DNA of 64,000 bases from Palsa-661 sp035535015 (GTDB lineage Bacteria; Actinomycetota; Acidimicrobiia; Acidimicrobiales; UBA8190). The stretch lies in the NCBI GenBank assembly GCA_035535015.1, contig DATLQU010000062.1, forward strand, positions 39,250 through 103,249, in the 5' to 3' direction. Positions 60,535 through 64,000 of the stretch are shown one piece after another; the first letter of the stretch is position 1; each line of letters starts with the position of its first letter. A program made the translations under genes and the position numbers. The notes under the pieces were generated by a model, which was not told the origin of the DNA, searched no databases, and saw nothing but the letters and a program-made list of their open reading frames with translations.

Positions 60535-62133
60535 GTGACGAGCGCCACACCGCCGGCGGAGCCCACCTGGGGGGCCGACCGGGCCGGCCTCGACCGCCGT
60601 TGGTGGACCCTGATCGCCGTCTGCGGAGCCACGTTCATGCTCCTGGTCGACGTCACCATCGTCCAGGTGGCGTTGCCTACCATGCAGCGGGAGTTGCACG
60701 CCAGCTTCGCCCAACTCGAATGGGTCATCTCCGCCTACGCCCTGAGCCTGGCCGCACTCCTCCTGACCCAGGGGACCCTGGCCGACCGCTTCGGCCGCAA
60801 GCGCATCTTCGCCGTCGGATTGACCATCTTCACCCTGGCCTCGTTGGTCTGTGGCCTGGCTGACAGCGCCACGTTCCTCATCGTGGGACGCGCCGTCCAA
60901 GGTGTCGGTGGGGCGGCCATGTTCGCCACCTCCCTGGCCCTGATCGGTCAGGACTTCCGGGGCAAGGACCGGGGAACGGCCATTGCCGCCTGGGGGGCCA
61001 CCGTCGGCGGGGCCGTCGCCGTCGGCCCGCTGGCCGGTGGTGCGCTCACCAGCGGGCTCGGATGGCGATGGATCTTCTTCGTGAACGTCCCCATCGGCAT
61101 CGCCACCTTGGCCGTCTCGCTGACCCGCATGGTGAATATCAGCGATCCCGGGACCAAGCGTCTCGACGTCGCCGGCCTGGCGACCTTTTCCGGTGCGCTG
61201 TTCCTCCTCATTTTCGGCCTCACCCGGGGAAACGACGACGGTTGGTCCAGTGTCTTCATCCTCACCCTCTTCGGATCGGCCGCCGTGTTGTTCGCCGCCT
61301 TCGTCTTCGCCGAGTTCCACCAGGACCGCCCGATGTTCGACCTCTCGCTCTTCCGCAAGCCGGCCTTCACGGGTGTCTCCCTGGCCACCTTCGCCCTCGG
61401 CGCCGGCATGTTCGCCATGCTCACCTACCTCACCCTCTACCTGCAGGATCTCCTCGGCCTCTCGCCGTTCCAAGGGGGCCTGCGGCTTCTGCCCCTGACC
61501 GTCCTCTGCTTCGTCGTGCCCCTGGCCACGCGTCGTTTGGGCGAGCACACTCCGCCGGGCCTGGCGCTCGGGACCGGTCTGCTGCTTTCGGCGGTCGGCC
61601 TGGCCCTCATGCACGGAGTGACCGCCACCTCGTCTTGGACGAGGTTGCTTCCGGGTCTGATCGTCAGCGGCCTCGGTATCGGCGTGGCCAACCCGGCCAT
61701 CGCCAAGATCGCCCTCGGTGTCGTCAGCCCCGAACGAAGCGGCATGGCGTCCGGTATCAGCAACACCTTCCGCATCGGGGGCCTGGCCACCGGCGTGGCC
61801 GGTCTCGGCGCTCTCTTCCAAGGTCGCATCGCCTCTTCGCTCACATCGGTCCTCGGCCATCCGGCGGGCATGCTCTCGACGGCGGTGGCGGCCGAGGGAA
61901 CGCGAGGTGCCGACCGCCGCACGTTGGTGGGCGCTCACCTCACACAGGCCGCCGGACATGCTTTCAGCATCGGCATCAACGACCTCCTGATCACGGGCGC
62001 CGCCGTCGTCTTCATCGGTGCGTTCTTCTCGATCCTCGTCCGACGCAGGGACTTTCCGGCGCCGCTACCCGTTCCACCAGTCGACTCTTCGCCGGATGCC
62101 GAGCCGGAGCTACTGGTCGACGCCACGCCCTGA
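60535..62133 (+). CDS. DHA2 family MFS drug exporter (EmrB/QacA), 14 helices
   Basis: 532 aa. Motif D1 is FMLLVDVTIVQVALPTM, motif A GTLADRFGRKRIFAVG, and motif C-like AAWGATVGGAVAVGPLAGGAL. Fourteen hydrophobic segments fit the DHA2 group. It probably exports a drug or metabolite by proton antiport. No regulator is adjacent. The C-terminal 30 residues are acidic and proline-rich. GTG start. Confidence 0.87.
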   Translation: MTSATPPAEPTWGADRAGLDRRWWTLIAVCGATFMLLVDVTIVQVALPTMQRELHASFAQLEWVISAYALSLAALLLTQGTLADRFGRKRIFAVGLTIFTLASLVCGLADSATFLIVGRAVQGVGGAAMFATSLALIGQDFRGKDRGTAIAAWGATVGGAVAVGPLAGGALTSGLGWRWIFFVNVPIGIATLAVSLTRMVNISDPGTKRLDVAGLATFSGALFLLIFGLTRGNDDGWSSVFILTLFGSAAVLFAAFVFAEFHQDRPMFDLSLFRKPAFTGVSLATFALGAGMFAMLTYLTLYLQDLLGLSPFQGGLRLLPLTVLCFVVPLATRRLGEHTPPGLALGTGLLLSAVGLALMHGVTATSSWTRLLPGLIVSGLGIGVANPAIAKIALGVVSPERSGMASGISNTFRIGGLATGVAGLGALFQGRIASSLTSVLGHPAGMLSTAVAAEGTRGADRRTLVGAHLTQAAGHAFSIGINDLLITGAAVVFIGAFFSILVRRRDFPAPLPVPPVDSSPDAEPELLVDATP

Positions 62134-62218
62134 GCGCCCCGCCGACCGCGCCGACGGTCGGTTCCTCCGGCCGACCAGGAGAAGAATGCCGGCGACTCCG
62201 GCACCACGGTCGCCGCGG

Positions 62219-62224
62219 TACGGT
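62219..62224 (+). promoter_or_regulatory. Likely -10 box of the PIG-L gene (leaderless)
   Basis: TACGGT, 7 nt before GTG 62232. It overlaps the GTG at 62223, so the later GTG is preferred. Confidence 0.45.
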
Positions 62225-62231
62225 GCCCTCC

Positions 62232-63005
62232 GTGGCCGACGACGTGACCTGGGGACTGGTCGATCCCGCCGTTCTCCAACGGATCGTCGTCGTCTCACCG
62301 CACTTCGATGACGCCCTTCTGGGTGCCGCCCACCTCCTCACCACATACCCGGGCTCCACGGTGATCACCGTCCTCGGCGGTCCACCGCCGGTGTATCCGG
62401 CCGAGCCGAGCGACTGGGATGCCTGTGGGGGTTTCGTGGCCGGTGACGATGTGGTGGCGGCCAGACGCGAAGAGGACCGGGCGGCTACGGCATTTGTCGG
62501 AGCGACGCCCGTCTGGCTGGACTTCGCCGATCATCAGTATCTGCCCGAGGACGAGCGCCCGCTCCCGGCCGATGTGGCCCCCGTGCTCGCCTCCGCCATC
62601 GCCGCCGCCCGACCCACAGCCGTCTTCCTGCCAATGGGTCTGGCCAACCCCGATCATGTCCTCACTCACGACGCCGGCCTCATGGTGCGATCATCGATGC
62701 TCGACTCCGGCGATGGCCCGGTCTGGTTCTGCTACGAGGACCACGGCTACAAGCACATCCCCGGCATTCTGGCCTGGCGGGTCACGAAGCTCTTCAAGTC
62801 CGCCACCTGGCCCACGCCGGCGGTCGTCCCCATCGAGCCCGACATGGTTCGCAAGCGGGCGGCCATCGCCCTCTACGCGAGCCAAGTCGCACCTCTCGAG
62901 CGCGATCACGTCCTCACCGAACGTCTAGAGGCCAACGTCCCCGAGCAGTACTGGCGCATCGATTCTCCGCCGACGGGTTGGGAAGCCCTGATCGACCTCG
63001 TCTGA
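62232..63005 (+). CDS. PIG-L family deacetylase (LmbE-like)
   Basis: 257 aa. The zinc motif appears as VVSPHFDDALLGAAH (PHxDDxxLG), then GDDVVAARREEDRAA and MGLANPDHVLTHDAGL, where the second metal His is expected. Members remove N-acetyl from sugar conjugates, as MshB in mycothiol synthesis or Mca. The unusual F in PHFDD and length leave the substrate open. Confidence 0.85.
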   Translation: MADDVTWGLVDPAVLQRIVVVSPHFDDALLGAAHLLTTYPGSTVITVLGGPPPVYPAEPSDWDACGGFVAGDDVVAARREEDRAATAFVGATPVWLDFADHQYLPEDERPLPADVAPVLASAIAAARPTAVFLPMGLANPDHVLTHDAGLMVRSSMLDSGDGPVWFCYEDHGYKHIPGILAWRVTKLFKSATWPTPAVVPIEPDMVRKRAAIALYASQVAPLERDHVLTERLEANVPEQYWRIDSPPTGWEALIDLV

Positions 63006-63031
63006 TCCTGCCGGCGGCCGATTCGCCCCTA

Positions 63032-63649
63032 CTACTGGCCCGTCGTCACCCGGGCGGTGAAGACCACCACGAAGAAGAGGGCGATCAACGAAAATCCCAC
63101 GATCACACCGGCCCGCGCCAGACCGCGTCCCTTCTGAAATCCGCCTGTGCCTTTGATCTGGCTGAGGGCCACGAAACCCAGGATGATTCCCACGACGCAC
63201 GTGATCCCGAAGAAGAACGGGATGATCCCGCACACCGAGCAGACGAATGACGCCACCGCCAGCCCATTGGTCGGCCGACCCGGTTCCACCACGCTGTAGG
63301 GCTGGTAGCCCGGCCCCCATTGCGGATAACCGGCCGGCGGTGCCGCATAGCCCGACGGTGCCGCATAGCCCGGCGGTGCCGCATAGCCCGACGGTGCCGC
63401 ATAGCCCGACGGGGCCGGATAGCCCGACGGGGCCGGAGGGCCGGGGTCGGCGGAGTATCCAGGCGGGCCCGAGCCGCCCGGCTGTCCGGTGTACGCGGGG
63501 TGGGCGGTGTAACCCGGGGAAGCGGCAACGTCCCCCACGGCCGGGGCCGGTACGGCTGGCGACGCCTGGAGCGAAGGATGGGTTTCAGGTGGGTACCACC
63601 TGCCGTCCGTGGCCTGCCACCACCCCGGTCCCTGCTGTGTGTCGCTCAT
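63032..63649 (-). CDS. DUF2510/DUF4190 membrane protein with repeated Gly-Tyr-Pro linker
   Basis: 205 aa. The N-terminus has GPGWWQATDGRWYPPE, the DUF2510 motif. A Pro/Gly/Tyr/Ala-rich linker with repeats of PSGYAA follows for about 75 residues. The end is a two-helix DUF4190 unit (NGLAVASFVCSVCGIIPFFFGITC and LARAGVIVGFSLIALFFVVVF). Function unknown. Start 63649 has GGGGAG 8 nt upstream; ATG 63655 is 6 nt earlier. Confidence 0.78.
   Translation of the reverse strand: MSDTQQGPGWWQATDGRWYPPETHPSLQASPAVPAPAVGDVAASPGYTAHPAYTGQPGGSGPPGYSADPGPPAPSGYPAPSGYAAPSGYAAPPGYAAPSGYAAPPAGYPQWGPGYQPYSVVEPGRPTNGLAVASFVCSVCGIIPFFFGITCVVGIILGFVALSQIKGTGGFQKGRGLARAGVIVGFSLIALFFVVVFTARVTTGQ
63343..63432. repeat. 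Five 18-bp tandem repeats in the linker of the DUF4190 gene
   Basis: Units of ccgcatagcccgacggtg with few changes encode six-residue repeats of the PSGYAA kind. They are in frame. Confidence 0.9.
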
Positions 63650-63959
63650 GGACATGGCTCCCCGCCTCGTGGTCCTCTCCTCCAGTATCCACCGATCACA
63701 AGTCCTAAATCGGAAAACGACCCATGCCGAGCGTCGAATTCCGGATAAGGGGGCGGGACCTGACCGTACATTCGCGTGGCGTCGCCACCACACTCGTAGG
63801 ATCTCCCCGTGAACGCCGCGCACATGGAATTCTGTGCCAGCCCGGAATGGCGCCACATCGGAGCCTGTTGCAGAAACCTCCCGGGAGCGATCTACGAAAG
63901 TCCAGGTAGCGCGCGCGTGATTGCCGCCACCTGATCGCGCCGGTCGCAGAGAATTGTGC
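63650..63959. other. Intergenic region before the IS1182-like transposase
   Basis: About 310 nt, less G+C-rich than the genes around it. No protein family is recognised in any frame. It presumably contains the left end of the insertion sequence, but the partner inverted repeat is beyond the window, so the boundary cannot be set. Confidence 0.5.
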
Positions 63960-64000
63960 ATGGCGTACAACTTCTTGGCTGTCGAGCGTGACCAGGTGTA
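63960..64000 (+). CDS. IS1182-like transposase, first 13 codons
   Basis: ATG at 63960 reads MAYNFLAVERDQV up to the window edge. This opening closely resembles that of IS1182 family transposases of actinobacteria, which begin with M-(A/S)-YNF...(E/D)R(D/E)Q. Only 13 codons are available, so this is a recall-based call. Confidence 0.55.
   Translation, partial: MAYNFLAVERDQV

Noticed and set aside
63343..63432. 18-bp repeat series as a possible CRISPR
   Set aside because: The units are directly adjacent without spacers and stay in frame in a protein linker.

Overview
The window is about 70% G+C and comes from an actinobacterium, most likely Acidimicrobiia. The signs are the split qcrCAB plus aa3 oxidase genes of actinobacterial type (tri-transmembrane Rieske protein, diheme cytochrome c, separate ctaF), HelD, a mycothiol-dependent DinB-type gene, a GWWQ..GRWYPP (DUF2510) protein, frequent GTG starts, and promoters whose -10 box lies 6-7 nt before the start codon. 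No tRNA, rRNA or CRISPR was seen. Nothing looks like phage, and the only mobile DNA is the very start of an IS1182-like transposase at the right edge.

Layout. 0-4.2 kb (minus): hemE-hemH-hemY-lnt, joined by 1-4 nt overlaps; lnt runs off the left edge. 4.2-6.7 kb: helD. 6.9-10.9 kb: ctaE-qcrC-qcrA-qcrB. 11.1-16.8 kb: a small accessory stretch with a HAD hydrolase, an MFS carrier, a DUF1345 protein, an ArsB/SLC13-like carrier and two frameshift-broken genes. 16.9-24.5 kb (minus): NUDIX, old yellow enzyme, ctaC-ctaD-ctaF, an alkylsulfatase-like MBL protein, tatA and membrane proteins. 24.5-32.8 kb: mostly CoA-ester enzymes (crotonase, thiolases, acyl-CoA dehydrogenase, thioesterase), with a GH1 glycosidase. 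32.9-46.7 kb: GH31 glucosidase, GNAT, SulP carrier, DUF503, a GMC dehydrogenase pair, further acyl-CoA genes, signal peptidase I, a secreted G1 glutamic peptidase and an SDR. 46.8-63.6 kb: two co-directed acyl-CoA degradation operons plus an S15 peptidase, YgjP-like metalloprotease, DHA2 exporter, PIG-L deacetylase and a DUF2510/DUF4190 membrane protein.

How it fits together. Heme genes sit next to the bc1 and aa3 genes that use heme. The most interesting part is 47.4-59.0 kb. One operon encodes a thiolase-fold/DUF35 fusion with no cysteine at all, a normal thiolase and an acyl-CoA thioesterase. A second encodes two unlike acyl-CoA dehydrogenases, an alpha-methylacyl-CoA racemase-like protein and two separate hot-dog hydratase halves. 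This resembles the heteromeric enzymes of mycobacterial cholesterol side-chain degradation. Each operon is preceded, 19-23 nt before its first start codon, by the same inverted repeat (TCTGAC-N5-GTCAGA), so I propose that they form one regulon for branched or bulky acyl-CoA breakdown.
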